From assembly GCF_013184775.1 (NCBI RefSeq), contig NZ_JAATVV010000002.1:276301-340300 (forward strand): DNA of 64,000 nt, in the 5' to 3' direction. Source of the stretch: Martelella sp. HB161492. Its GTDB lineage: Bacteria; Pseudomonadota; Alphaproteobacteria; Rhizobiales; Rhizobiaceae. The stretch's first letter is position 1. Every line of letters begins with the position of its first letter. Positions 8,624 through 17,284 of this stretch are shown in pieces. Made by a program: the position numbers and the translations under genes. Under the pieces are notes generated by a model, which was given only the letters and a program-made list of their open reading frames with translations, was not told the DNA's origin and did not search any database.

Positions 8624-9523
8624 ATGCTCACCAATATCCCTTCGCAAAGCGGATCTACCCCGCTCGCATCAATACCGAATAGCAATCAATGGCCACACTC
8701 TACCTGGAGCGAAGTCGCAGTCGAAGATTCCGTCAACAGGGCCAAGCAAGCCGCTTCGACTGCGCAACAAGGTCAATCCCTGAGCGCCCTGTACAGCAAA
8801 ACCGCCAATGAGATGGGAACAGCCGGCCCCGATGCTTCCCGCAAGCCTGGAGGAACCGCCAGCAATCTGGGCAGAAAACGGCTAGGGCTCGAGAGTTCAG
8901 GGAGCGAGCGTGAGCTGAAAATCCGGAAACTCATGCTCGAGAGAGCCAACAAAGCGCAACAACGTTCTGAAAATCTTCGCCAGAATTCCGTGCGTTTATC
9001 CCACGAAGAAAAGATAGAAAAACTCACAGCAAAGCTGATAGAGGCCGGCTGGCAATCGCGCACACTCGGCACCGTGGCCGAGAATCTGCTCGAAGCGAGC
9101 CAGACTGGTTCCACGTCAACCTTCGAAACGCATGCCGGACGCAACATAGCGCGCTTCATACCGAAAGATTTCAATTTTCTTGTCCCGGAGAAAACGCCCT
9201 TCCCCCACAAGGACGAGATCAAGGATCTACCGCCTAATGCCGTGCTGTGTGCGAAGACATCGGGCTGGCACTACACCTATGAACCCGCGCTGAAGAAACT
9301 GGTCGATAGCATGTCAAAAAATGCTGCCAAATCATACCTCATTCAGCCGAAAAACAGAATCCCGAATTACGATAGATTCAACGCACCCCATTTCCGGGTT
9401 TGGTCAGCAGGATCGAACGGCAACGCCGGCAAGATCCTGCACGTCTATTTCAAAGACGGAGAATATATTGCCAGACCCGTCAACGCATCCATGGAAGATA
9501 TCTTTTCGCCGAAGGGAGAATGA
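8624..9523 (+). CDS. Orphan protein of unknown function
   Basis: I do not recognise this 299-residue protein. Residues 1-30 are rich in Ser, Pro, Asn and Gln with almost no acidic residue; 60-135 are charged and likely helical, with many Arg, Lys and Glu; 160-299 look like a compact domain with aromatic residues (GWHYTYEP, FRVWSAG, ILHVYFKDGEYIARPV). No signal peptide or membrane segment is present. The start has AAGGT nine bases upstream. Base composition is lower in GC than its neighbours and the upstream 100 bases are AT-rich. A disordered, acid-poor N-terminus ahead of a folded domain is seen in secreted effectors, but that is only a guess. Confidence 0.7.
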   Translation: MLTNIPSQSGSTPLASIPNSNQWPHSTWSEVAVEDSVNRAKQAASTAQQGQSLSALYSKTANEMGTAGPDASRKPGGTASNLGRKRLGLESSGSERELKIRKLMLERANKAQQRSENLRQNSVRLSHEEKIEKLTAKLIEAGWQSRTLGTVAENLLEASQTGSTSTFETHAGRNIARFIPKDFNFLVPEKTPFPHKDEIKDLPPNAVLCAKTSGWHYTYEPALKKLVDSMSKNAAKSYLIQPKNRIPNYDRFNAPHFRVWSAGSNGNAGKILHVYFKDGEYIARPVNASMEDIFSPKGE

Positions 9524-9690
9524 CGGTCAAAGCCGATTTGGTGTTTCAAACGCGGGAAAACTGCCTTGATGACAATCTTGAGATCGACCTGTCGATCGGC
9601 TTCAACCGCCCCAGACAAACAGAGTTTCCCCTTGTGAAGCGCCGATCGCTGCAAATACAAATGACACGGCTTACAGGAGCCAGAGACGCG

Positions 9691-9714
9691 AAAAGCCGCC
9701 CGAAGGCGGCTTTT
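9691..9714 (-). terminator. Intrinsic terminator of tig (may work both ways)
   Basis: A 10-base-pair stem AAAAGCCGCC / GGCGGCTTTT with loop CGAA gives a G+C-rich hairpin followed by T-rich ends on both strands. It lies 22 bases beyond the trigger-factor stop and 168 bases after the orphan gene, so it may end transcripts from both sides. Confidence 0.85.
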
Positions 9715-9735
9715 CCAGACCCGTTTGTATGAGCC

Positions 9736-11268
9736 TTATTCTTCAGAAGCGGCTTCGTCAGCCTTCTTCTTCTTGGCCGGCGCCTTCTTCTTGGCGGCCG
9801 GCTTCTTTTCTGCAGCTTCGGCAGCGGGTGCTTCTTCAGCTTCAGCTTCCGCCTTCGGAGCAGCCTTCTTCTTGGCCGGTGCCTTCTTCTTCGCAGCAGG
9901 CTTTTCTTCGGTCTTGGCGTCGGAAGCCTCGTCCTCGTCGTCGGCCATCAGCTCTTCCTTGGAGACGACGACATCGGTGACTTCGATGGATTCGAGGAGG
10001 TGGTCGACGACCTTTTCTTCGAAGATCGGCGCGCGCAGCGAAGCGGCAGCACCGGGCGTTTCACGGAAGAACTTCAGAATTTCCTGTTCCTGACCGGGAT
10101 ACTGACGCATCTGGTCATAAAGGGCACGCTGCAGCTCTTCGTCCTTCACTTCGACGCCAGCCTTCTCACCGATTTCGGAAAGAACCAGGCCGAGACGAAC
10201 GCGACGTTCGGCAAGCTTGCGGTATTCCGCACGGGCTTCCTCTTCGGTCGTGTCTTCGTCTTCGAAGGTCTTGCCGGACTGTTCGAGATCGGTATTGACC
10301 TGACGCCAGATGTTCTCGAATTCAGCCTCAACCAGCGAAGCCGGAGCTTCGAAGGAATACTGGCCGTCCAGCAGGTCGAGAAGCTGACGCTTGACCTTCT
10401 GGCGGGTGAACTGGGTGTACTGGCCCTGGATCTGCTCACGAACGATTTCGCGCAGACGTTCAGCACTTTCCAGGCCAAGCTTTTCAGCAAGCTCGTCATT
10501 GATTTCAAGTTCGCCAGCGCTTGCGACGTCCTTGACGGTCACGTCGAAAGTGGCTTCCTTGCCGGCCAGGTGTGCTGCCGGATATTCTTCCGGGAACGTA
10601 ACCTTGACCTGCTTTTCGTCGCCAGCCTTGGCGCCAACGAGCTGTTCTTCAAAGCCCGGAATGAAGCGGTTCGAGCCGAGAACCAGCTGGCTGTCGCTGT
10701 CAGTGCCGCCTTCAAAGGCTTCACCGTCGATCTTGCCGACATAGTCCATGGTGACACGGTCGCCGTCTTCGGCAGCACCGTCCTTGGTCTCATAGGAACG
10801 GGCGCTCTCGGCAACAGCCTTGACCTGCTCTTCGACTTCCTCTTCGGAAATCTCGACCACCTGACGGGTGACCTTGAAGCCTTCGGTCGACTGAACTTCA
10901 AAGCTCGGCAGAACTTCGTAAGCGACAGTGAATTCGAAATCGGCCTCGCCAGCGAGAACCTTTTCGGCTTCAGCTTCATCTTCGGTCATGTCAATCTTCG
11001 GCTGACCGGCAGCGCGTTCGCCGCGCTCACTGATGACTTCCTGCGGCTTCTGGTTCAACAGCTCGTTGACGAGCTCTGCCATGATCGACTTGCCATACAG
11101 CTTCTTCAGATGCGCGACCGGCACTTTACCCGGACGAAAGCCATTGATGCGAACCTTGTCCTTAGCCTCGGCCAGACGCTCGTTCATCCGCGCCTTCAGA
11201 TCATCAGCCGGAACGACGACCTTGATTTCGCGCTTCAGCCCTTCAGCGAGCGTTTCGGTTACCTGCAT
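9736..11268 (-). CDS. tig: Trigger factor, with a long Lys/Ala/Glu tail
   Basis: Trigger factor binds the ribosome exit tunnel and assists folding of new chains, with peptidyl-prolyl isomerase activity. The 510-residue protein has the N-terminal ribosome-binding domain with the signature region ([17 protein letters not shown], about residues 43-59), the FKBP-like domain (about 165-245) and the helical C-terminal domain. After about residue 450 comes a tail of roughly 60 residues made almost only of Lys, Ala, Glu and Pro, with repeated [11 protein letters not shown] blocks, which common trigger factors lack. ATG 11268 is chosen because AAGG lies at proper distance; an ATG at 11274 is too close to it. 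Confidence 0.96.
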   Translation of the reverse strand: MQVTETLAEGLKREIKVVVPADDLKARMNERLAEAKDKVRINGFRPGKVPVAHLKKLYGKSIMAELVNELLNQKPQEVISERGERAAGQPKIDMTEDEAEAEKVLAGEADFEFTVAYEVLPSFEVQSTEGFKVTRQVVEISEEEVEEQVKAVAESARSYETKDGAAEDGDRVTMDYVGKIDGEAFEGGTDSDSQLVLGSNRFIPGFEEQLVGAKAGDEKQVKVTFPEEYPAAHLAGKEATFDVTVKDVASAGELEINDELAEKLGLESAERLREIVREQIQGQYTQFTRQKVKRQLLDLLDGQYSFEAPASLVEAEFENIWRQVNTDLEQSGKTFEDEDTTEEEARAEYRKLAERRVRLGLVLSEIGEKAGVEVKDEELQRALYDQMRQYPGQEQEILKFFRETPGAAASLRAPIFEEKVVDHLLESIEVTDVVVSKEELMADDEDEASDAKTEEKPAAKKKAPAKKKAAPKAEAEAEEAPAAEAAEKKPAAKKKAPAKKKKADEAASEE

Positions 11269-11465
11269 ATTCATACCTTCAATTCATCTCGGCCGTTCTT
11301 CACAGGCCGTTGGGTTTAATGCGTACAAGCGTCGGCGCCAGCCGGGCGTGACTTCATGCAATTGTCTCGGCATTTTGGCAAGCAGCTGCGCTTGGTCAAA
11401 ATGGCGCACGGGCGGATCACTTCGAAGCGCGGCAAACGCGTAAAAAGAGCGCCCAGTCGCGGCTT

Positions 11466-11541
11466 TGGTGCCCCCGGCAGGATTCGAACCCGCGACCCTC
11501 TGATTACAAATCAGATGCTCTACCAACTGAGCTACAAGGGC
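11466..11541 (-). tRNA. tRNA-Thr (anticodon TGT)
   Basis: The minus strand reads GCCCTTGTAGCTCAGTTGG at the 5' end and closes with a TTCGAATC T-loop and encoded CCA. The anticodon stem is TCTGA/TCAGA around a 7-base loop TTTGTAA, giving anticodon TGT, which reads ACA threonine codons. The acceptor stem pairs over seven positions with two G-U pairs, and the discriminator base is A. It lies between tig and nadK. Confidence 0.97.
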
Positions 11542-11707
11542 ATTGGCCAAGCCCACTAGCAGATTTGCCGCTGCTGTAAAACGAAAAAATTAATCCTTTC
11601 GCCTGTATTTTCGTATGAAACGGCAATATCCCTTCGCTATATGACCGAAGGATGGCATTGAAGACACCTGTTCAGGCCTTGCCGATACGCGACGCGAAGA
11701 GAGATAC

Positions 11708-12481
11708 ATGCCCGATCACAGCCCCGCGCTCTGTTTCCTCGCCTCCCATGCCGAAGACGCCCAGAAGGCGCTGAGCGAGCTTGAAGCCCTTTATGGCAAC
11801 GTGCCGGTCCAGCAGGCAGACTATATTGTCGCTCTGGGCGGTGATGGTTTCATGCTGCAGGTGCTGCACGATACCATGAATTCCGGCAAGCTGGTCTATG
11901 GCATGAATCGCGGTTCGGTCGGCTTTCTGATGAATGACTATGCCACCGACAATCTGCTCGAGCGCCTGTCGGTTGCCGACATCAACACGCTCTGCCCGCT
12001 GCGGATGACAACCACCAATGCCGATGGCACGACCTCCATCGCGCTGGCCATCAATGAAGTCTCCATGATCCGCCAGTCGTATCAGGCCGCCAAGCTGAAG
12101 GTCGAGATCGACGGCAAGGAGCGGCTCGGGGAACTGGCCTGCGACGGCATCCTGGTCGCAACGCCGGCCGGATCGACCGCCTATAACCTGTCCGTCCACG
12201 GCCCGATCATTCCGCTGGAGGCGCCGCTTCTGGCGATCACGCCGATCAGTGCCTTCAGGCCGCGGCGCTGGCGCGGCGCGCTCCTGCCCGACAATTCGGT
12301 CGTCGATATTCACGTTCTGGAACCGCAGAAGCGGCCGGTCAATGCCGTCGCGGATCACACGGAAGTCAAAAGCGTGCTGCATGTCCGCATCGAACAGGAT
12401 ACCCATGCACGTGCCAAGGTCCTGTCGGATCCGAACAGATCCTGGTCCGAACGTATCCTGGCCGAGCAATTTTCCGACTGA
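11708..12481 (+). CDS. nadK: NAD kinase
   Basis: NAD kinase phosphorylates NAD+ to NADP+ with ATP and sets the size of the NADP pool. The 257-residue protein has the GGDG motif (ALGGDGFMLQ, about residues 43-52), the NRGSVGFLMN segment, the conserved NE (AINEVSMIR) and the ATPAGSTAYNLSVHGPI motif. It is shorter than the enterobacterial enzyme, as is usual for alphaproteobacteria. The start is ATG 11708 with a purine-rich GAAGAGAGA upstream. It stands alone, just after the tRNA. Confidence 0.95.
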   Translation: MPDHSPALCFLASHAEDAQKALSELEALYGNVPVQQADYIVALGGDGFMLQVLHDTMNSGKLVYGMNRGSVGFLMNDYATDNLLERLSVADINTLCPLRMTTTNADGTTSIALAINEVSMIRQSYQAAKLKVEIDGKERLGELACDGILVATPAGSTAYNLSVHGPIIPLEAPLLAITPISAFRPRRWRGALLPDNSVVDIHVLEPQKRPVNAVADHTEVKSVLHVRIEQDTHARAKVLSDPNRSWSERILAEQFSD

Positions 12482-12560
12482 GATGGACCGGCCGCTGGCG
12501 CTTGGCCGTGCTGCACGGCTGGTTTGGAACGCGCTATAGATTACGTCTCGTAATGGTTCC

Positions 12561-12582
12561 GATGCCCCGCTAACGGGGCATC
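12561..12582 (+). terminator. Hairpin after nadK, possible terminator
   Basis: A perfect 9-base-pair stem GATGCCCCG / CGGGGCATC with loop CTAA lies 80 bases after the nadK stop. The downstream bases CTGTCT are only weakly T-rich, so termination is plausible but not certain. Confidence 0.4.
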
Positions 12583-12627
12583 CTGTCTGCGCATCGCCGT
12601 TGCGCCCTGCGCTGCAGGCACATGGCC

Positions 12628-13002
12628 TTACTTTGACGTTTTATCGCCTAGTTTCAAAGCAGCAAGCTTCGCCGCCTCGCGTTCCGCTTCCCGCTTTGCT
12701 TCCTCGGCAGCCTTTCGGGCAGCCTCCTTCTGCTGGTCCGCCTGAAGAATGGCGCTCGGTTCAGGGTACGCCTGTTTCAGAGCCGCCACAGCCCGCTCTT
12801 GCCGATCCATGTCATGCGATTTCCGGGCCTCCCAATACGACTTCCATTGCTCCGGTTTCTCGCGCATCATCTTGTGAAACTCCTCGTTCCTTTTTTTGGT
12901 CTCCTCAGCCGAGAATCTTGAGCGTGGCGGCTTGGGCGGCGCGTCAGGCCCCGAAGACGAGGACGTGCCTGACGTACCGGCGCGATCATTGTTGGCTTTC
13001 AT
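12628..13002 (-). CDS. Small highly charged protein of unknown function
   Basis: I do not recognise this 124-residue protein. The first 30 residues are Ser, Gly and Pro rich (TSGTSSSSGP). The rest is very rich in Lys, Glu, Arg and Ala and should form a long helix or coiled coil, most clearly from residue 85 to 115 (QKEAARKAAEEAKREAEREAA). There is no signal peptide, membrane helix or cysteine. GGAG lies seven bases before the ATG, which supports real translation. It points away from the Nudix gene upstream and converges with nadK. Its build, disordered head plus charged helix, resembles that of the orphan protein at 8624, but I see no sequence similarity. Confidence 0.65.
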   Translation of the reverse strand: MKANNDRAGTSGTSSSSGPDAPPKPPRSRFSAEETKKRNEEFHKMMREKPEQWKSYWEARKSHDMDRQERAVAALKQAYPEPSAILQADQQKEAARKAAEEAKREAEREAAKLAALKLGDKTSK

Positions 13003-13102
13003 GTCATCTCCAACTCAAATTGCCCCATAGGCGGAGGTGAAAGATGAACCATGTCTTTTTGATAGAAAATTAACTAAATCCTATTGCCGAGTTCGATCCG
13101 GA

Positions 13103-13705
13103 TCACCCCTCGAAGAAGCTTCGGTTGAGCTGCGCCCATTGCAGCAGGATGACGGTCTTCGCATCGGTGATCTCACCCGATTCGATCATGGCAATGGCCT
13201 CGTCGAAGCCGAATGTGACGATCTCAAGATCCTCATTTTCATCATCCAGCCCGCCGCCTTCGGCCACGCGCATGCTGGAATCAACGATTGCAACATAGCA
13301 GTGGATATGTTCGGTCATCACGCCGGGCGCGGTTATGGTGGTGACAACATGGCGAAGATCGTCAACACGATAGCCCGTCTCTTCCATCACCTCGCGCCGG
13401 GCGGCCTCGACCGGCACTTCACCCTTGTCGATGAGACCGGCAGCGACCTCAAGCAGAAAACCGGCACCCTCAGTACTCAGATAGACTGGAATCCGGAACT
13501 GGCGGACAAAGACGAATTTCCCAAGATCGCGGTCGAACACCAGAACGGCGGCGGCTTCAGGCCGTATGCAGACCTCCCAGGTCAGCTCATAGGTCCCGCC
13601 ATCGGCCTTCAGATAGGAGAACCGGTAGGCATTGAGCGTCGTCCAGCCGCTATAAATCTGCGTCGTCTCTAGAATGGTGACGCGATCTGATGTCTTTTCG
13701 CTCAT
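13103..13705 (-). CDS. Nudix hydrolase, NudK/ADP-sugar pyrophosphatase type
   Basis: The 200-residue protein starts MSEKTSDRV. The Nudix box is complete: G-x5-E-x7-REVMEETGY, about residues 109-131, with the catalytic Glu pair that binds magnesium. The overall layout, with a strand-rich N-terminal part before the box, fits enzymes that cleave ADP-ribose or GDP-mannose to sugar phosphate plus nucleoside monophosphate. Exact substrate cannot be read from sequence. ATG 13705 is chosen; the longer frame would start at TTG 13729. It is divergent from rlmJ. Confidence 0.88.
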   Translation of the reverse strand: MSEKTSDRVTILETTQIYSGWTTLNAYRFSYLKADGGTYELTWEVCIRPEAAAVLVFDRDLGKFVFVRQFRIPVYLSTEGAGFLLEVAAGLIDKGEVPVEAARREVMEETGYRVDDLRHVVTTITAPGVMTEHIHCYVAIVDSSMRVAEGGGLDDENEDLEIVTFGFDEAIAMIESGEITDAKTVILLQWAQLNRSFFEG

Positions 13706-13910
13706 GTCCTGTCCTGTTTCTGACGCCAATTTGGCGCCCGGTTCCCGTGCTGCGCTGCGAAACTGCAGTCCATCTGCTCATATCAATGCCGCGGCGCTCT
13801 GTCACGGCCCGCCGCGGCTCCACTTGTGTTTCATCAGACACACACCTATGAACGAAGCGGAGGCGCGACGGGCCGTTTCGGCGTCGCGCGATGCGAGAAG
13901 CGAGCCATCC

Positions 13911-14777
13911 ATGAATTATCGCCACATCTACCACGCCGGAAACTTCGCCGATGTCTTCAAGCACGCCATTTTTGCGCGGTTGATCAGCTATTTTCAGCGC
14001 AAGGAGGCCGCATTCCGCATTCTCGACACCCATGCCGGCATCGGGCTTTATGATCTGACCTCCGAGGAAGCACAGAAGACGGGCGAATGGCATGACGGCA
14101 TTGCCCGCCTGCTTGAAGCGGAGCTTACGCCGGTCACTGCCGATCTGCTCGCCCCCTTCCTGCAAAGCGTCAGAACGCTGAACCCCGAGGGCGGCATCAA
14201 CCGCTATCCAGGTTCGCCCATGCTTGCCCGCCATCTGATGCGGCCACAGGACCGGCTTTCGGCCATCGAACTTCACCCGGAAGATGCCGGGCACCTTCAG
14301 GCGCTGTTCTCCGGCGACCATCAGGTCCGGGTGACCGAGCTTGACGGCTGGCTGTCGCTCGGCAGCCATCTGCCGCCAAAGGAACGGCGTGGTCTGATTC
14401 TGGTCGATCCGCCCTTCGAACGCGACGGCGAGTTCGACCGGATGGTTGTCGGCCTTGCCCGGGCCTGGCGCCGCTTTGCCACCGGCACCTACTGCTTCTG
14501 GTATCCGCTGAAAAAGGGCGCGCCGGTCAAGGAATTTCATGGTGCGCTCGAAGCGCTGAAAATCCCGAAAATCCTCTGCGCCGAAATGTCGGTCAAAAGC
14601 GACCGCAACACGACCGGCCTGACCGGAACCGGCATGATCATCGTCAACCCGCCATTCACACTGAAACAGGAACTGCATGCGATGCTGCCGGAAATGAAGG
14701 ACATTCTGGCCCAGGACCGCTTCGCCGGCCAGCGCTGCTTCTGGATCAGGGGTGAACACACCACTGAGGAAGACTGA
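13911..14777 (+). CDS. rlmJ: 23S rRNA A2030 N6-methyltransferase
   Basis: RlmJ methylates adenine 2030 of 23S rRNA using S-adenosylmethionine. The 288-residue protein begins MNYRHIYHAGNFADVFKHA, the classic start of the family. It has the SAM motif DTHAGIGLYDL and the catalytic DPPF in LILVDPPFERDGEF (about residue 165). The long frame upstream (from 13674) overlaps the divergent Nudix gene and is not coding. A glutathione transferase gene follows at once, with the start two bases after the stop. Confidence 0.94.
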   Translation: MNYRHIYHAGNFADVFKHAIFARLISYFQRKEAAFRILDTHAGIGLYDLTSEEAQKTGEWHDGIARLLEAELTPVTADLLAPFLQSVRTLNPEGGINRYPGSPMLARHLMRPQDRLSAIELHPEDAGHLQALFSGDHQVRVTELDGWLSLGSHLPPKERRGLILVDPPFERDGEFDRMVVGLARAWRRFATGTYCFWYPLKKGAPVKEFHGALEALKIPKILCAEMSVKSDRNTTGLTGTGMIIVNPPFTLKQELHAMLPEMKDILAQDRFAGQRCFWIRGEHTTEED

Positions 14778-14778
14778 A

Positions 14779-15381
14779 ATGATGAAACTCTATTGTGCGC
14801 CCGCCTCGCCATATTCGGCCAAGGTTCGCATGGCCGCCCGATATCTTGCACTGCCGATCGAGGAAGTGCATGTCGCCACGCCTGAGAACCCGCCTGAACT
14901 GCTGGCAGTCAATCCGCTTGGTAAAATCCCGACACTGACGAATGAAGAAGGTGAGGCCTTTTTCGACAGTCGCGTCATCATGCGTTACATGGACTGTCTC
15001 AGCGACGACGCTCACATCTATCCGCACGCACCGGACAAACGCGCCCGGGTGGACCGGATGGAAGCCCTTTGCGACGGCATTACCGATGCGGCGCTGCTTG
15101 TGGTCTATGAAACCCGTTTCCGCACGCCGGAAACCTGGCATGGCCCCTGGGTCGAGCGTCAGTGGGAAAAGGTTCGGCGCGGCCTCGATGTGCTCGAAGC
15201 AGATCCGCCGAAAATCGGCAACAAGCTCAATGCCGGCCACTTCGCCCTCGCGAGCCTGCTTGCCTATCTGATGCTCCGCTTTCCCGGCCAGTGGGAAGAG
15301 GCCCATGTCAGGCTGACGGAATGGCCCGCCGCCTTTCAGGAACGCTTTCCCGCCTTTGCCGACACCCGGCCGAAGGTTTAG
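14779..15381 (+). CDS. Glutathione S-transferase family protein
   Basis: The 200-residue protein has a thioredoxin-like N-terminal domain (MKLYCAPASPYSAKVRMAA, with the SPYS segment where the catalytic Ser or Tyr of the family sits), the cis-Pro segment NPLGKIPTL and the DSRVIMRYMD glutathione-binding motif near residue 65. The C-terminal half is helical as usual. The substrate is unknown. It starts two bases after rlmJ, with AGGAA as ribosome site inside the rlmJ end, so the two are co-translated. Confidence 0.9.
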   Translation: MMKLYCAPASPYSAKVRMAARYLALPIEEVHVATPENPPELLAVNPLGKIPTLTNEEGEAFFDSRVIMRYMDCLSDDAHIYPHAPDKRARVDRMEALCDGITDAALLVVYETRFRTPETWHGPWVERQWEKVRRGLDVLEADPPKIGNKLNAGHFALASLLAYLMLRFPGQWEEAHVRLTEWPAAFQERFPAFADTRPKV

Positions 15382-15446
15382 GGCGTTTTCAGCAAAACCG
15401 GATCCGGGTTTCCATCCGGAAACACGGAAAAGCTCTGAAACAGCAG

Positions 15447-15475
15447 AAAGCCCGCCGGTTTCCCGGCGGGCTTTT
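15447..15475. terminator. Bidirectional intrinsic terminator
   Basis: A 12-base-pair perfect stem AAAGCCCGCCGG / CCGGCGGGCTTT with a 4-base loop sits between the convergent GST gene (stop at 15381) and outer-membrane protein gene (stop at 15508). T-runs on both strands let it end both transcripts. Confidence 0.9.
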
Positions 15476-15507
15476 GCGTCGCTGTCGCGACAATGATCTG
15501 CATCAGA

Positions 15508-16155
15508 TCAGAAGTGGAAGGCGAGACCGGCCTTGACGGTGTTTTCCTCGAAGCCCTGCTTGTAGTTGCCAGAGGCGAGGTTGTACTTCTGATCACCGTA
15601 GTCGGTGTAACGGTATTCGAGACGGGCCGACAGGTTGTCGGTGATCATGGCTTCAGCACCGGCACCGACGGTGTAACCGAAGGCACCCTGGTTTTCGCTG
15701 GAGGCATAATCGACAGCCTTGGTGTCCGTGGCTGCGACACCAGCCGTGCCGTAGAGCAGGATCGGGTCAAACGAATAGCCGACGCGGCCGCGCAGCGATC
15801 CATTCCAGCCCTGCTCGAAATGAGCATTGCCAACGCTCTGCTCCTGACTGGAGTTGGAGAGGTCGCCTTCAACACCGTAGACGACCGAACCGTCCTGAAG
15901 GTTGTAGCCGCCGAACAGCGTTCCGCCGTAACCGGAAGCGTTGAAATCACCGCTCTTGAACGTGCCCCAGTCATAGTTGAGGGCGCCACCGACATATGCA
16001 CCGCTCCAGTTATTCGCCTTGGGGGCGCTGTAGGTCATCGTCGGGGTCGGCTCGTAGGACTGGGTGTTGACGACTGCGTCTGCAGCCGATGCTGCGCCGG
16101 CGCCCATTGCGGTGGTGGCGGCAGCGGCGAGAAGAGTCTTTGTCCAGATCCGCAT
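15508..16155 (-). CDS. Outer-membrane beta-barrel protein, Omp25/RopB family
   Basis: The 215-residue protein has a Sec signal peptide (cleavage after AGAASA, about residue 24), then the WSGAYVGGALNYDWG segment that opens the eight-stranded porin-like barrels of Rhizobiales. Alternating strand patterns continue (GVEGDLSN, GRVGYSFDPILLYGTAGVA, ARLEYRYTDYGDQKY) and the chain ends in Phe (AGLAFHF), the usual outer-membrane insertion signal. Family members are major surface proteins with structural and host-interaction roles. GGAG lies seven bases before the ATG. A long AT-rich upstream region suggests strong, regulated expression. Confidence 0.93.
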   Translation of the reverse strand: MRIWTKTLLAAAATTAMGAGAASAADAVVNTQSYEPTPTMTYSAPKANNWSGAYVGGALNYDWGTFKSGDFNASGYGGTLFGGYNLQDGSVVYGVEGDLSNSSQEQSVGNAHFEQGWNGSLRGRVGYSFDPILLYGTAGVAATDTKAVDYASSENQGAFGYTVGAGAEAMITDNLSARLEYRYTDYGDQKYNLASGNYKQGFEENTVKAGLAFHF

Positions 16156-16516
16156 CTTAAATCTCCTTGATCAATTCAGACCGGCCGGGTGACCACTATA
16201 CTGCGATCCATCAACCCGCCAACCGGCTCTGCTTGTATAAATCAAATAGGATTGCGCCATGAAAATAGCAACATTGCGAATTTTTTGTGGTGAATTATAG
16301 TTAACACAATATTTAAGACATACCCATACCTTTCTAGATTATAGTTAATACTAAGTAAAAGTGATCAATACATCTCGGAAAACATCACAATAACGTGAAA
16401 CTATCGCGAAACAACATTCTGAAACGGAGCAAAATCGCAGAAGTGTAAGCCTTCCCCCTGAAGCAGATTCACCTATATGAAGGGTCTGCAATGCGTTAAC
16501 GATGTGGAGAAAGACA
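16156..16516. other. AT-rich divergent promoter region
   Basis: This 361-base stretch separates the outer-membrane gene (minus) from the SDR gene (plus) and is far richer in A+T than the rest of the window. It has no credible open frame. It holds the 11-base direct repeat described separately and several TATA-like runs, so it probably carries both promoters and regulator sites. Confidence 0.6.
16294..16348. repeat. 11-base direct repeat ATTATAGTTAA, two copies
   Basis: ATTATAGTTAA occurs at 16294-16304 and 16338-16348, in the same orientation, 44 bases start to start (about four helical turns). Both copies lie 140-195 bases upstream of the outer-membrane protein gene. The spacing suggests a regulator binding on one face of the DNA, but chance in AT-rich DNA cannot be excluded. 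Confidence 0.4.
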
Positions 16517-17284
16517 ATGGCAGCCGCTTTGAACCGCACCGTTCTGGTTACCGGATCAGCCCGCCGACTGGGGCGGGCGATCGCGACCGATCTGGCAAAT
16601 TCAGGCTACAATGTGGCTGTGCATGCGAACCGCTCGCAGGACGATGCCGCAACCCTTGTTGAGGCAATCGTGCAGAGCGGCGGGCGAGCCGCATTCTTTC
16701 AGGCGGACCTGAGCGATGCCGCACAGACCGACCGGCTTGTCGATGCCGTCGCTGAAAAGCTCGGGCCGGTACGGCTTCTCGTCAACAATGCCTCGATCTT
16801 CATGGATGACAGCGCTCAGGCTTTCGACGCTTCCCGTTTCGACGCGCATTTCGCCATCCACCTCAAGGCTCCCCTGATTCTTGCCGCCGCAATGCAGCGC
16901 CAGCTTCCGGATGATCAGGACGGCCTGATCGTCAACATGATCGACCAGCGGGTCTTCGCGCTCAATCCGCGCTTCTTCAGCTACACGCTTTCCAAAGCCG
17001 CCTTGTGGACAGCGACCCAGACCATGGCGCAGGCTTTCGCGCCGCGCATTCGAGTCAATGCCATCGGCCCCGGCCCCAGCATGAAGAGCGAACGGCAGGA
17101 GCAAGAGGATTTTGACCGGCAGATCGACGGCCTCATCCTGAAGCGCGGCCCTGGCCTTGATGAATTCGGACGGACCATTCGCTTTCTTTTTGACACGCCA
17201 TCCATTACCGGCCAGATGATCGCGCTTGATGGCGGCCAGCATCTTGCGTGGGAGACGCCTGATGTGACAGGAATACCGGAATGA
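16517..17284 (+). CDS. SDR oxidoreductase, pteridine reductase (FolM/PTR1) type
   Basis: The 255-residue protein has the motif TGSARRLG (TGxxxRxG, residues about 14-21), which marks pteridine-reductase-like short-chain dehydrogenases rather than the usual TGxxxGxG. NNAS follows, then Asp in NMIDQRV and Tyr-x3-Lys in SYTLSKAAL. Asp takes the place of the common catalytic Ser, as in PTR1 and FolM. These enzymes reduce dihydrofolate, dihydromonapterin or biopterin with NADPH. ATG 16517 has GGAGA seven bases upstream. Its stop overlaps the uvrC start by four bases, so the two are co-translated. Substrate is inferred. Confidence 0.88.
   Translation: MAAALNRTVLVTGSARRLGRAIATDLANSGYNVAVHANRSQDDAATLVEAIVQSGGRAAFFQADLSDAAQTDRLVDAVAEKLGPVRLLVNNASIFMDDSAQAFDASRFDAHFAIHLKAPLILAAAMQRQLPDDQDGLIVNMIDQRVFALNPRFFSYTLSKAALWTATQTMAQAFAPRIRVNAIGPGPSMKSERQEQEDFDRQIDGLILKRGPGLDEFGRTIRFLFDTPSITGQMIALDGGQHLAWETPDVTGIPE

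Noticed and set aside
10000-11319. 439-codon frame on the plus strand
   Set aside because: Antisense to tig, whose domains and start are clear.
16301-16316. TTAA-N8-TTAA, close to a CtrA site
   Set aside because: CtrA sites have a 7-base spacer; the region is AT-rich, so a chance match is likely.
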